Below, piece after piece: positions 16,241 through 24,791 of a DNA stretch of 37,769 nucleotides. A program made the translations under genes and the position numbers. Below the pieces are notes generated by a model. The model made no database searches and was not told where the DNA came from. It worked only from the letters and a program-made list of their open reading frames with translations. Location of the stretch: positions 1-37,769 of the forward strand of contig CAJMPJ010000035.1 in NCBI GenBank assembly GCA_905215155.1, read 5' to 3'. The stretch comes from an uncultured bacterium (GTDB taxonomy: Bacteria; Bacillota; Clostridia; Lachnospirales; Lachnospiraceae). The stretch's first letter is position 1, and each line of letters begins with the position of its first letter.

Positions 16241-16795
16241 ATGGGAAAGATAAAAGTAACAGCTTGCGAAATAGAAGGTCTTTATGTGATTGAGCCAACG
16301 GTATTTCCGGACTCCAGAGGTTATTTTATGGAAACTTATAACCAGAACGATTTCAAAGAAGCCGGTCTCAACATGGCATTCGTACAGGATAACCAGTCCA
16401 TGTCCGTCAAAGGGGTTCTCCGTGGACTTCATTTTCAGAAACAGTATCCCCAGGGAAAGCTGGTCCGCGTGGTCAGAGGAACGGTGTTTGACGTGGCAGT
16501 GGATCTGCGTTCCGCTTCTGAGACGTATGGAAAATGGTTCGGTGTGGAGCTGTCTGCGGAAAATAAAAAGCAGTTCTACATTCCAGAAGGGTTTGCTCAT
16601 GGATTTTTGGTTCTGTCCGATGAGGCGGAATTTGCATATAAGTGTACCGATTTCTACCACCCGGGAGATGAAGGCGGAATTTTATGGAGTGATCCGGAAA
16701 TCGGCATCGAATGGCCGATCGAAAAAGGCATGGAGCTGATCATTTCCGAAAAAGACCAGAAGTGGAGCGGAATCCGGGAAACTTTTAAATTTTAG
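16241..16795 (+). CDS. rfbC: dTDP-4-dehydrorhamnose 3,5-epimerase
   Basis: This enzyme epimerises dTDP-4-keto-6-deoxyglucose at C3 and C5, the third step of dTDP-L-rhamnose synthesis. The 184-residue length is normal. The cupin-fold signature is complete: FPDSRGYFMETY, the catalytic histidine in VLRGLHFQ, the GTVFDVAVDLR block with the conserved aspartate, PEGFAHGFLVLSD, and YKCTDFYHP with the catalytic-site tyrosine. AAAGGAG precedes the ATG. RmlA, RmlB and RmlD are not in the window, so the rest of the pathway must be encoded elsewhere. It lies directly ahead of the ABC exporter, implying that the exported glycan contains L-rhamnose. Confidence 0.96.
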   Translation: MGKIKVTACEIEGLYVIEPTVFPDSRGYFMETYNQNDFKEAGLNMAFVQDNQSMSVKGVLRGLHFQKQYPQGKLVRVVRGTVFDVAVDLRSASETYGKWFGVELSAENKKQFYIPEGFAHGFLVLSDEAEFAYKCTDFYHPGDEGGILWSDPEIGIEWPIEKGMELIISEKDQKWSGIRETFKF

Positions 16796-16810
16796 TGAGA
16801 GGAGAAAACC

Positions 16811-17623
16811 ATGAAGTATCTGGTTTCCTTATTAAAAGAAATTATTACAAAAAGAAAACTCATCCTGGATTTATCAAAAGCAGATTTTAAGAAACGGTTT
16901 GTAGGCTCTTATTTCGGCATCGCCTGGATGTTCTTACAGCCCATGGCTACGGTACTGGTGTACTTTTTTGTATTCCAGATGGGATTTAAAAGTGTACCGC
17001 CGGTCCCCGGCTATCCCTACGTGCTGTGGCTGATTCCAGGAATTGTTCCCTGGTTTTATTTCAGCGAAGTGCTGAATCTGGGAACCGGCTGTCTGCAGGA
17101 ATATAATTATCTGGTAAAAAAAGTGGTATTTCAGGTGGAGATCCTTCCGGTCATCAAGATGATATCCTGTCTCATGGTTCATGGGATCTTCGCCCTGATC
17201 ATGATCGTGGTATTTTTCTGCTACGGTGTCCTTCCAAAGGCAAGCTGGCTCCAGATCCTTTACTATACTTTTGCAAGTTCCATGCTGTCGCTGGCGATTA
17301 CTTATTTTACCAGCGCCATACATGTGTTTTTTAAGGATATGGCTCAGATCATCGGGATTTTTCTTCAGTTCGGCATGTGGATGGTGCCGATTATGTGGGC
17401 GCCGGAGATGTTTCCGAGGATTCCCTCCTGGCTGCCGACTTTGCTTAAATTAAATCCGTTCTATTATGTGGTAGCAGGATACCGGGACAGCATGCTGACC
17501 GGCGACTGGCTGGTGGAAAGACCGACACTTGGCCTGTATTTCTGGACCGTGACCATTGTCCTGATGCTCATCGGGTTAAAAGTATTTAAAAAGCTGCGTC
17601 CGCACTTCTCTGATGTGCTGTGA
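16811..17623 (+). CDS. wzm: ABC-2 type polysaccharide export permease (Wzm/TagG/RgpC-like)
   Basis: A 270-residue integral membrane subunit with six predicted helices. It would form the channel that exports an undecaprenyl-linked glycan. The N-terminal amphipathic segment (LILDLSKADFKKRFVGSYFG) followed by AWMFLQPMATVLVYFFVF is the classical start of Wzm/TagG/RgpC proteins. The C-terminal LLKLNPFYYVVAGYRDSML is the other diagnostic segment. AGAGGAG precedes the ATG. Its ATPase partner begins 23 bp after the stop. The symbol denotes function; orthology to TagG or RgpC cannot be separated by sequence reading. Confidence 0.93.
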   Translation: MKYLVSLLKEIITKRKLILDLSKADFKKRFVGSYFGIAWMFLQPMATVLVYFFVFQMGFKSVPPVPGYPYVLWLIPGIVPWFYFSEVLNLGTGCLQEYNYLVKKVVFQVEILPVIKMISCLMVHGIFALIMIVVFFCYGVLPKASWLQILYYTFASSMLSLAITYFTSAIHVFFKDMAQIIGIFLQFGMWMVPIMWAPEMFPRIPSWLPTLLKLNPFYYVVAGYRDSMLTGDWLVERPTLGLYFWTVTIVLMLIGLKVFKKLRPHFSDVL

Positions 17624-17645
17624 CCGGCTTAGTATGGAGGATTCA

Positions 17646-18992
17646 ATGTCCGTAGAATCGAACAACAATGCAATAACTGTAAGTAATGTAACAAAAATAT
17701 ACCGGTTGTATGAAAAACCCATTGACCGGTTAAAGGAGACTTTAAGTCCCACCCATAAAAACTATCATCAGGATTTCTATGCCTTAAACGGCATTTCTTT
17801 TGATGTAAAAAAAGGACAGACGGTGGGAATCATCGGTACCAACGGATCCGGCAAATCCACCATTTTAAAGATCATCACCGGAGTGCTGACCCCAACTTCC
17901 GGAAGCCTGGAAGTAAACGGTGTGATCTCCGCACTTTTGGAGCTGGGAGCCGGATTTAACATGGATTATACCGGAATTGAGAACATCTACATGAATGGTA
18001 CCATGATGGGATTTTCCCGAAAAGAGATGGAGGAAAAAATGGATGATATCCTGGGCTTTGCCGACATTGGAGACTTTGTCTACCAGCCGGTAAAAACCTA
18101 CTCCAGCGGTATGTTCGTTCGTCTGGCATTTGCTCTTGCCATCAATGTGGAGCCTGAGATCCTGATCGTTGACGAAGCTCTGTCCGTAGGAGATGTGTTC
18201 TTCCAGGCCAAATGCTACCGACGCATGGAGGAGATCCGTCAAAAGGGGACTACCATCTTAATGGTAACCCATGATATGGGCGCCATTATCAAATACTGTG
18301 ACCAGGTGGTTGTGCTGAATAAAGGGAATTTCATTGCACAGGGAGAACCTGGGAAGATGGTGGATTTATATAAGAAGATTCTTGCAAACCAAATGGATGA
18401 CTTATCCATGGAGCTTGCGGAGATAAAAAGCGGAGAGTTAAACGACTTCTCAGGAGAAAAGGCCGTATCCAAAAAAGAGGCGGCAAAAGCCCGTCAGGAG
18501 GGCCTCATGAAGGAGAAGCTGACGGTCAACCCAAACCGTACCGAATACGGGGACAAGAAGGCGGAGATCGTGGATTTCGGTCTTCTTGACGAGCGCGGCA
18601 ATGTGACCAATCTTTTGTTAAAGGGAGAGTATTTTTCCATCAAGGAGCGGATTCATTTTCATGCAAAGATCGAAGCTCCCATTTTTACTTATACCATCAA
18701 GGACAAGCGGGGGGCGGATTTGACCGGCACCAATACCATGTATGAGGCTTCCGATGTGAAGGCTGTGGACAACGGCGATGAATATGAAGTGGAATTCAAA
18801 CAGAAAATGACCCTTCAGGGAGGGGAGTATCTGCTTTCCATGAGCTGTACCGGTTTTGAAAACGGGGAACATGTCGTCTATCACCGCCTGTATGATATCG
18901 TAAATATTACGGTCATTTCCAATAAAAATACGGTAGGTGTCTATGATATGGAGCCGGAAGTGAGCTTAGAGCTGCACCGGGCAGGAAAGTGA
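17646..18992 (+). CDS. wzt: ABC transporter ATPase with C-terminal Wzt carbohydrate-binding domain
   Basis: The ATPase subunit of the glycan exporter, 448 residues. Walker A is GTNGSGKST (about 64-72), the signature is YSSGMFVRLA (152-161), Walker B is ILIVDEAL (172-179), and the H-loop is in MVTHD. After a charged linker (about 255-295), residues about 300-445 form the Wzt_C-type beta-sandwich (NPNRTEYGDKKAEI...LSMSCTGF). In E. coli O8/O9a this domain binds the modified non-reducing end of the finished polymer, so its presence implies export of a capped chain. I start at ATG 17646 with GGAGG 5 nt upstream; two earlier in-frame ATGs (17613, 17634) lack a suitable RBS, and the second one overlaps it. 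The methyltransferase and kinase-like genes that follow are candidate capping enzymes. Confidence 0.93.
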   Translation: MSVESNNNAITVSNVTKIYRLYEKPIDRLKETLSPTHKNYHQDFYALNGISFDVKKGQTVGIIGTNGSGKSTILKIITGVLTPTSGSLEVNGVISALLELGAGFNMDYTGIENIYMNGTMMGFSRKEMEEKMDDILGFADIGDFVYQPVKTYSSGMFVRLAFALAINVEPEILIVDEALSVGDVFFQAKCYRRMEEIRQKGTTILMVTHDMGAIIKYCDQVVVLNKGNFIAQGEPGKMVDLYKKILANQMDDLSMELAEIKSGELNDFSGEKAVSKKEAAKARQEGLMKEKLTVNPNRTEYGDKKAEIVDFGLLDERGNVTNLLLKGEYFSIKERIHFHAKIEAPIFTYTIKDKRGADLTGTNTMYEASDVKAVDNGDEYEVEFKQKMTLQGGEYLLSMSCTGFENGEHVVYHRLYDIVNITVISNKNTVGVYDMEPEVSLELHRAGK

Positions 18993-19005
18993 GGAGAACG
19001 CATTG

Positions 19006-19785
19006 ATGAACGATTTAAGCCCTGAAATCAGGAACCTGTATATAAAATATAACGGAGATATTAAGAGGCTGCTGGCAGAAAATCCAAACCCGGACTATTT
19101 ATACGCGCTGTCGGATATCCGGGAAAATCTGCTGGAATGGTATGAATTTGATAGGGCGGCTTCTTTGCTTCAGGTAGGTTCTGATTACGGCGCGCTTACG
19201 GGATTATACAGCCGCAGGGTGAGCCATGTAACCGTCCTTGACTCCAGCCAGAATAACCTTTCCTTTAACCGGTTGAGGCACCAGGACCGGAACAATATCC
19301 GTTATGTCAATGGAGAGCTCAGCTCCATTCATGGGGAAACCTTCGATTATGTGGTCATTGCAGGTTCTTTAAAAGAACCCGTAAAAGAACAGATCGAAAA
19401 AGCCAAAGCCTTATTAAGACCGGGCGGAAAGCTGATTCTTTCCGTATGCAACCGCCTGGGACTGAAATACCAGGCAGGTGCCATTCCCGACCAGATCCGT
19501 CTTTCCAGAAAAGAGCTTATGGAGCTGTTATGCGGAAGCGGCAGGACGGAAGGAAAAGCAGCCTTTTATTATCCCATGCCCGATTATAAACTTCCCATAA
19601 CCTTGTATTCGGACTCTTATCTGCCGTCCAAGGGGGATTTGACGCACGCGATCCTGGCCTATGATTATCCCAAATATCTGCGGTTTGATTTAGGAAAGAT
19701 GTTTGATGAGGTTTGTGAGGGAAAAGAGTTTGAAACATTTGCCAATTCATTTTTAACCATTTGGAGCTGCCATGAAGAAGATTAA
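19006..19785 (+). CDS. class I SAM-dependent methyltransferase (putative glycan chain-capping)
   Basis: A 259-residue methyltransferase. The Rossmann motif I is degenerate but readable (LLQVGSDYGALTGLYS, about residues 54-69). The acidic end of strand 2 (VTVLDSS) and motif IV (FDYVVIAGSL), followed by LLRPGGKLILSV, are also present. GAGGAG is 9 nt before the ATG at 19006. It directly follows the wzt gene and overlaps the kinase-like giant protein by 14 bp. In WbdD and WsaE the methyltransferase that caps the polymer is fused to a kinase or to glycosyltransferases, so here the same parts appear as two coupled genes. The capping role and sugar target are inferences from that arrangement. Confidence 0.8.
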   Translation: MNDLSPEIRNLYIKYNGDIKRLLAENPNPDYLYALSDIRENLLEWYEFDRAASLLQVGSDYGALTGLYSRRVSHVTVLDSSQNNLSFNRLRHQDRNNIRYVNGELSSIHGETFDYVVIAGSLKEPVKEQIEKAKALLRPGGKLILSVCNRLGLKYQAGAIPDQIRLSRKELMELLCGSGRTEGKAAFYYPMPDYKLPITLYSDSYLPSKGDLTHAILAYDYPKYLRFDLGKMFDEVCEGKEFETFANSFLTIWSCHEED

Positions 19786-22700
19786 CTTTGTAAAATATAA
19801 TAAAACCCGCAGGGAGCTGTTCCAGATCCGCACCAGTCTGGTGGAGGAAAACGGCACTCCCTTTGTGGAAAAAACAGCCTTGAGAGACGAAGGGACCAGA
19901 CATATCAGATCCCTGGAAGAAAAATATCAAAGTCTTAAGGAGCAAAACCAGAAGTTAAAGGTAGTGGACGTTTCCATTAGTCCGGACGGCCGGACGGCAC
20001 GCTTTGAGTTTCTGAAAGGAGAGACCTTATCCGAACTTTTGGGAAAAGAGATCATAGATGGCAAAGTGCCTGTTTCCAGAATGGAAGACGGGCTTTCCAT
20101 GATTTTAAGCGTAAAAGATGACTATATGTTTCCCTTTCATATGACTCCTGAATTTTCCGAAGTGTTTGGTGAGCTTTCCGAAGAGGAGGCGTCCGTTAAA
20201 AAAGACTGGGCGTTCCAGACCTCTAACATCGACTGTCTCTTTGAGAACATCATGATAACGGAAGACGGCCCTTACTGTCTGGATTATGAATGGGTATTTT
20301 CCTTCCCGGTCCCTGTGACTTTCGTAAAATTCCGGGTGCTTTATTATTTCTATGAACAGTATAAGAGCATTTTGACTTATGAATCTCTGGAAGCTTTTTT
20401 GGAAGAATTTGGTGTGGAACCGGACCGGATTGAAACCTACCGCCGGATGGAACAAAATTTTCAGGAGTACGTCCATGGGGAGAATCAGCAGATCTATTTG
20501 GTAAACTACATGCATGAGACCCATGCGCTGCCGGAAGATATGTTTGAGCTTTCCCGGGTCATTGACGATACCAAAGAGCATATTTCCCAGATGGAGATGG
20601 AACTTCATGAAAAGGACGTGACCATCACCAAGCAGCAGGAAATTAAGCGGCTGACAGACAATCACGTGACCAACCAGGAGATGATCATAAACACGCTTCG
20701 CCAGGACTGTGAAAACATGCAGCAGATCATCGACCGGTTAAGACACCATGAAGCCCTGTTCTACCGGGTGGGAAGAAAAGTAAAGCATATTTTTAACGAT
20801 TGGTTTCCGGAAGGGACAAAAAAACGGAAATATTTCTATTATGCCAAAAACACAGTCCTTCATCCCATAAAATCCTTCCAGCTCTATACCACAGAGGAAG
20901 GCCGGAATTTGATCGAAGGCGATATGAAGATCGGAGAACTGTACCGGACCCATGGCAAACTTCGCTTTATCAAGGAAGGACATCCATTGGTCTCCATTGT
21001 CATTCCCGTTTACAATCAGATCCATTATACCTATGCTTGTCTGGTCTCTATTTTGGAGCATACAAAGGATGTGGGATATGAAGTGATCATTGCCGATGAT
21101 GTATCCAGTGATGCGACCAGGGAGCTTTATAAGTTTACGGAAAACGTGGTGATCTGCAGAAATGAAACCAACCAGGGGTTTTTAAGAAACTGCAACCAGG
21201 CGGCAAAGGCAGCCAGAGGCAAGTATATCATGTTTCTAAACAATGATACCCAGGTAACGGAAGGCTGGCTTTCCAGTCTGGTGAATTTGATTGAATCCGA
21301 TCCCACCATTGGTATGGTTGGCTCCAAACTGGTTTATCCCGACGGACGTCTGCAGGAAGCCGGAGGCATTCTCTGGAGTGACGGCTCCGGCTGGAATTAC
21401 GGGCGTTTGGATGACCCGGAAAAGCCGGAGTATAACTATGTAAAGGATGTGGATTACATTTCCGGCGCTTCTATTTTATTATCCAATGAATTGTGGAATC
21501 AGATCGGCGGTTTTGATGAACGTTTCGCTCCTGCTTACTGTGAAGATTCGGACCTTGCCTTTGAAGTCCGAAAAGCAGGGCTGCGGGTGGTTTATCAGCC
21601 TCTTTCCAAGGTCATACACTTTGAGGGCATTTCAAACGGTACGGATGTCAACGGTACCGGTTTAAAACGCTATCAGGTGGAAAACAGCCGCAAATTAAGA
21701 GAAAAATGGGCAGAAGAGTTCAAAAACCAGAGTGAAAACAATGGAAACCCGGATCCTTTCCGGGCAAGGGAAAGAAGCCAGAATAAGGACATCATTCTGG
21801 TGATTGATCACTATGTACCCACTTATGACCGGGATGCCGGCTCAAAGACCACCTTCCAGTATTTGCAGATGTTTGTGGAAAAAGGCTACGTGGTAAAATT
21901 TCTTGGGGATAACTTCCTTCATGAAGAACCTTATTCCACGGTGCTTCAGCAGATGGGAATCGAAATCCTCTATGGAAAAGAACATCAGGCAAAGATCTGG
22001 GACTGGTTGAAGGAACATGGCGATGACATCAAGGTGGCCTATTTAAACCGGCCTCATATTGCCGCCAAGTATGTGGATTTCATTAAGAATAAAACCAACA
22101 TGAAGGTGATCTATTACGGACACGACCTTCATTTCCTCCGGGAAGGCAGAGAGTATGAGCTGACAGGAGATCCCGAAAAGAGGGAAGCCTCTGAGTACTG
22201 GAAGTCCATGGAGCTGAGGCTGATGAAAAAGGCTGCGGTATCCTATTATCCCTCCTATGTGGAACGGGATGCCATCCATGAGATTGAGCCATCCATTCAT
22301 GTAAAGGCCATTGTCGCTTATGTATTTGAGAAATTTTTAAACCAGATTCCCGACAACTTTGAAGAAAGAGAGGGGCTGCTGTTTGTAGGAGGCTTTGCCC
22401 ATCCGCCCAACGCAGACGCAGTGTTATGGTTTGCACAAGATATCTTTCCGTTGATCCGGGAACAGATGCCGGTGAATTTTTACATTGTAGGTTCTAAGGT
22501 AACCGACGAAATAAAGGCCCTGGAACAGCCCGGCAATGGAATCCTTGTAAAAGGGTTTGTATCGGAAGAAGAGCTTTCAAGACTCTATGCCAGCTGCCGG
22601 ATCGTGGTGGTTCCTCTTCGTTACGGTGCAGGTGTGAAGGGAAAAGTCATAGAAGCGTTGTATAACGGTGCTCCTGTGGTCACCACCTCCATCGGTGCGG

Positions 22701-22885
22701 AAGGGATCCCGGATGCCGGGCAGGTCATGGCAGTTAAAGATGATCCGGCAGAATTTGCCATGGAAGTCCTCTCTCTGTATCAGAATCCCGGACGATGCCG
22801 GCAGATGAGCCAGGAGACCCAGAACTATGTCCGCAGATATCACAGCATTGATGCGGCCTGGAACGTGATTGGGGAAGACTTTTAG
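19772..22885 (+). CDS. kinase-like / coiled-coil / GT2 / GT4 multidomain protein (WbdD/WsaE-like)
   Basis: A 1037-residue protein in four parts. Residues 1-240 look like an APH/WbdD-type kinase fold: K34 in FVEKTAL, E49/E50 in a following helix, a hinge at FEFLKGETLSELL, a catalytic-loop-like NIDCLFENIMI (N152 in place of the usual His, D154, N159) and LDYEWVF (D171, E173). Residues about 255-328 form a heptad-rich coiled coil. A GT2 domain spans about 405-650 (VSIVIPVYNQ, ADDVSSDAT, FLNNDTQV as DxD, YCEDSDLAFEVRKAG). A GT4-like domain fills about 680-1037 (DRDAGSKTTFQYL, LRYGAGVKGKVIEAL). Both GTs resemble WsaE/WsaF-type rhamnan polymerases. I infer a polymerase coupled to a chain-length and capping module. 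Kinase activity is uncertain because of the altered catalytic-loop His. Confidence 0.85.
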   Translation: MKKINFVKYNKTRRELFQIRTSLVEENGTPFVEKTALRDEGTRHIRSLEEKYQSLKEQNQKLKVVDVSISPDGRTARFEFLKGETLSELLGKEIIDGKVPVSRMEDGLSMILSVKDDYMFPFHMTPEFSEVFGELSEEEASVKKDWAFQTSNIDCLFENIMITEDGPYCLDYEWVFSFPVPVTFVKFRVLYYFYEQYKSILTYESLEAFLEEFGVEPDRIETYRRMEQNFQEYVHGENQQIYLVNYMHETHALPEDMFELSRVIDDTKEHISQMEMELHEKDVTITKQQEIKRLTDNHVTNQEMIINTLRQDCENMQQIIDRLRHHEALFYRVGRKVKHIFNDWFPEGTKKRKYFYYAKNTVLHPIKSFQLYTTEEGRNLIEGDMKIGELYRTHGKLRFIKEGHPLVSIVIPVYNQIHYTYACLVSILEHTKDVGYEVIIADDVSSDATRELYKFTENVVICRNETNQGFLRNCNQAAKAARGKYIMFLNNDTQVTEGWLSSLVNLIESDPTIGMVGSKLVYPDGRLQEAGGILWSDGSGWNYGRLDDPEKPEYNYVKDVDYISGASILLSNELWNQIGGFDERFAPAYCEDSDLAFEVRKAGLRVVYQPLSKVIHFEGISNGTDVNGTGLKRYQVENSRKLREKWAEEFKNQSENNGNPDPFRARERSQNKDIILVIDHYVPTYDRDAGSKTTFQYLQMFVEKGYVVKFLGDNFLHEEPYSTVLQQMGIEILYGKEHQAKIWDWLKEHGDDIKVAYLNRPHIAAKYVDFIKNKTNMKVIYYGHDLHFLREGREYELTGDPEKREASEYWKSMELRLMKKAAVSYYPSYVERDAIHEIEPSIHVKAIVAYVFEKFLNQIPDNFEEREGLLFVGGFAHPPNADAVLWFAQDIFPLIREQMPVNFYIVGSKVTDEIKALEQPGNGILVKGFVSEEELSRLYASCRIVVVPLRYGAGVKGKVIEALYNGAPVVTTSIGAEGIPDAGQVMAVKDDPAEFAMEVLSLYQNPGRCRQMSQETQNYVRRYHSIDAAWNVIGEDF

Positions 22886-22917
22886 AGCCAGGATAGTAGA
22901 TTGTTCCAAGTGATTTG

Positions 22918-22931
22918 TGATATAATATAAT
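22918..22931 (+). promoter_or_regulatory. extended -10 promoter for the heptose operon
   Basis: TGA plus TATAAT (22918-22926), with a second TATAAT overlapping at 22926-22931. It lies in the 98-bp gap after the large GT gene and about 55 bp before the hddC start. A possible -35 TTGTTC (22901-22906) is poorly spaced. Confidence 0.5.
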
Positions 22932-22983
22932 ATGAATGTTTCGGCGGTGGAACCAAAGAAAAGGTGAACAGGAGGAAACTGGT

Positions 22984-23691
22984 ATGCAGGCAGTTTTGCT
23001 GGCAGGGGGTCTTGGCACACGGCTCCGTTCTGTTGTAAGTGACAGACCAAAGCCAATGGCACTGATTGAAGAAAAGCCCTTTATGGAATATGTTATTTTG
23101 GAACTGAAAAAACATGGAGTTACCGAGATTATTTTTGCCGTAGGCTATAAAGGCTCTATGGTGGAAGAATATTTCAAAGACGGTTCCCAGTGGGAGATCA
23201 AGGTTTCCTATGCCTACGAGGAAGAACTTCTTGGCACAGCCGGAGCCATTAAGAATGCCGGCCGGAAGGTGACCGATGACCGTTTCTTAGTGCTGAATGC
23301 GGACACCTTTTACCAGATCGACTACAACCGGCTGACGGCTTTAAGTACGAAACGGGATCTTGACATGGCTCTGGTTTTAAGAGAAGTGCCCGACGTATCC
23401 CGATACGGACAGGCTGTGCTGGAAGACGGCTGGTTAAAAACCTTTGACGAAAAGATTGAAGATAAATGCCAGGGAACCATCAATGGAGGTGTATATTATC
23501 TGCGCCGCTCCCTGCTTGATACCATACCGGAAGGAAAGGTATCCTTAGAGCATGACATGATCCCCCGGTGGCTTTTGGAAGGAAAGAAGCTGGGCGGCAT
23601 CGTCAATGACGGTTATTTCATTGATATCGGCGTGCCGGAGGATTATTTCCGGTTTATGGAAGATATAAAGAAAGGAACGGTGATCGTATGA
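22984..23691 (+). CDS. hddC: D-glycero-alpha-D-manno-heptose 1-phosphate guanylyltransferase
   Basis: A sugar-1-phosphate nucleotidyltransferase of 235 residues, the last step of GDP-D-glycero-alpha-D-manno-heptose synthesis. The N-terminal AVLLAGGLGTRLRSVVSDRPKP motif is the nucleotide-binding loop. FLVLNADTF carries the metal-binding aspartate, TINGGVYYL the sugar site, and FIDIGVPEDY the second metal site. AGGAGG with good spacing fixes ATG 22984; an in-frame ATG at 22936 lacks an RBS and overlaps the promoter. The GDP assignment rests on company with hddA, gmhB and gmhA; on sequence alone another NDP-sugar is possible. Its stop overlaps hddA by 4 nt. Confidence 0.9.
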   Translation: MQAVLLAGGLGTRLRSVVSDRPKPMALIEEKPFMEYVILELKKHGVTEIIFAVGYKGSMVEEYFKDGSQWEIKVSYAYEEELLGTAGAIKNAGRKVTDDRFLVLNADTFYQIDYNRLTALSTKRDLDMALVLREVPDVSRYGQAVLEDGWLKTFDEKIEDKCQGTINGGVYYLRRSLLDTIPEGKVSLEHDMIPRWLLEGKKLGGIVNDGYFIDIGVPEDYFRFMEDIKKGTVIV

Positions 23692-24758
23692 TAATCAGAG
23701 GACGCGCGCCCCTTCGGGTGAGCTTTGGCGGCGGCGGTACGGATGTAGCCCCTTTTTGTGAGGAGCAGGGAGGTGCCATCATCGGCAGCACCATTAATAA
23801 ATATGCCTACTGTTCCATCGTTCCAAGAGAAGATGACCAGATCATCGTACATTCCCTGGACTTTGATATGACCGTAAAATACAACACCAATGAAAACTAT
23901 GTATACGACGGGCGGCTGGATCTTGTGACCGCGGCATTGAAGGCCATGGACATCAAGCGGGGCTGTGAAGTCTACTTACAGTGCGATGCACCTCCAGGCT
24001 CCGGTCTTGGGACCTCCTCAACGGTTATGGTGGCTCTTTTGACCGCCATGGCCAAATGGAAAGGCGTGGAGTTAGACAGCTATGCCATGGCAGACTTAGC
24101 ATACAAGGTGGAGAGAGAAGATCTAAAGATCGACGGAGGCTACCAGGACCAGTATGCAGCTACCTTCGGAGGCTTTAACTTCATTGAATTCCACGGACGC
24201 AACAACGTGGTGGTCAATCCCCTTAGAATCAAAAAAGAAGTCATCCATGAGCTTCAGTACAACCTGCTTTTATGCTACACCGGCAATATCCACGTATCGG
24301 CCAATATCATCAAAGACCAGGTTAAGAACTATGAAAAGAAAGATCCCTTTGATGCCATGTGCGAAGTGAAGGCACTGGCCTATGCCATGAAAGATGAGCT
24401 TTTAAAAGGGAATTTATATAGCTTTGGAAAGCTGTTGGATTATGGATGGAAGAGCAAAAAAAGGATGAGCAGCAAAATTACCACTCCCCAGATCGACGAG
24501 CTTTACGAGGAAGCCTTAAAAGCCGGTGCTCTCGGCGGAAAGCTTTTAGGAGCCGGCGGCGGCGGATACTTATTGGTATACTGTCCTTACAATGTCCGTC
24601 ATAAGGTGGCTGCCCGTATGGAAGAAGTGGGCGGACAGCTGACGGACTGGAATTTTGAACTCAGAGGAGCACAGGCGTGGATCACCGATGAAACGCGGTG
24701 GGATTATCCGGATATCCGGGTAAAGATACCAGGCGGCGAATATCATTTTAACCTGTAA
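23688..24758 (+). CDS. hddA: D-glycero-alpha-D-manno-heptose 7-phosphate kinase
   Basis: A GHMP-family kinase of 356 residues that phosphorylates D,D-heptose 7-phosphate at C1 in the alpha configuration, giving heptose 1,7-bisphosphate. The N-terminal RAPLRVSFGGGGTDV is the HddA/GHMP sugar-binding motif. PPGSGLGTSS (residues 102-111) is the phosphate-binding loop, and LGGKLLGAGGGGYLLVY is GHMP motif 3. The start overlaps the hddC stop (ATGA). It is the key enzyme that separates the GDP-alpha route from the ADP-beta route, which uses the unrelated PfkB-type HldE. It has full length and intact motifs. Confidence 0.94.
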   Translation: MIIRGRAPLRVSFGGGGTDVAPFCEEQGGAIIGSTINKYAYCSIVPREDDQIIVHSLDFDMTVKYNTNENYVYDGRLDLVTAALKAMDIKRGCEVYLQCDAPPGSGLGTSSTVMVALLTAMAKWKGVELDSYAMADLAYKVEREDLKIDGGYQDQYAATFGGFNFIEFHGRNNVVVNPLRIKKEVIHELQYNLLLCYTGNIHVSANIIKDQVKNYEKKDPFDAMCEVKALAYAMKDELLKGNLYSFGKLLDYGWKSKKRMSSKITTPQIDELYEEALKAGALGGKLLGAGGGGYLLVYCPYNVRHKVAARMEEVGGQLTDWNFELRGAQAWITDETRWDYPDIRVKIPGGEYHFNL

Positions 24759-24791
24759 GCATTCTATCAGCTGCAGGGGAATCAGGAAACT

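Noticed and set aside
16241..16795. rfbC as part of a local complete dTDP-rhamnose operon
   Set aside because: No RmlA-, RmlB- or RmlD-like protein is visible; the nucleotidyltransferase at 22984 groups with heptose genes instead.
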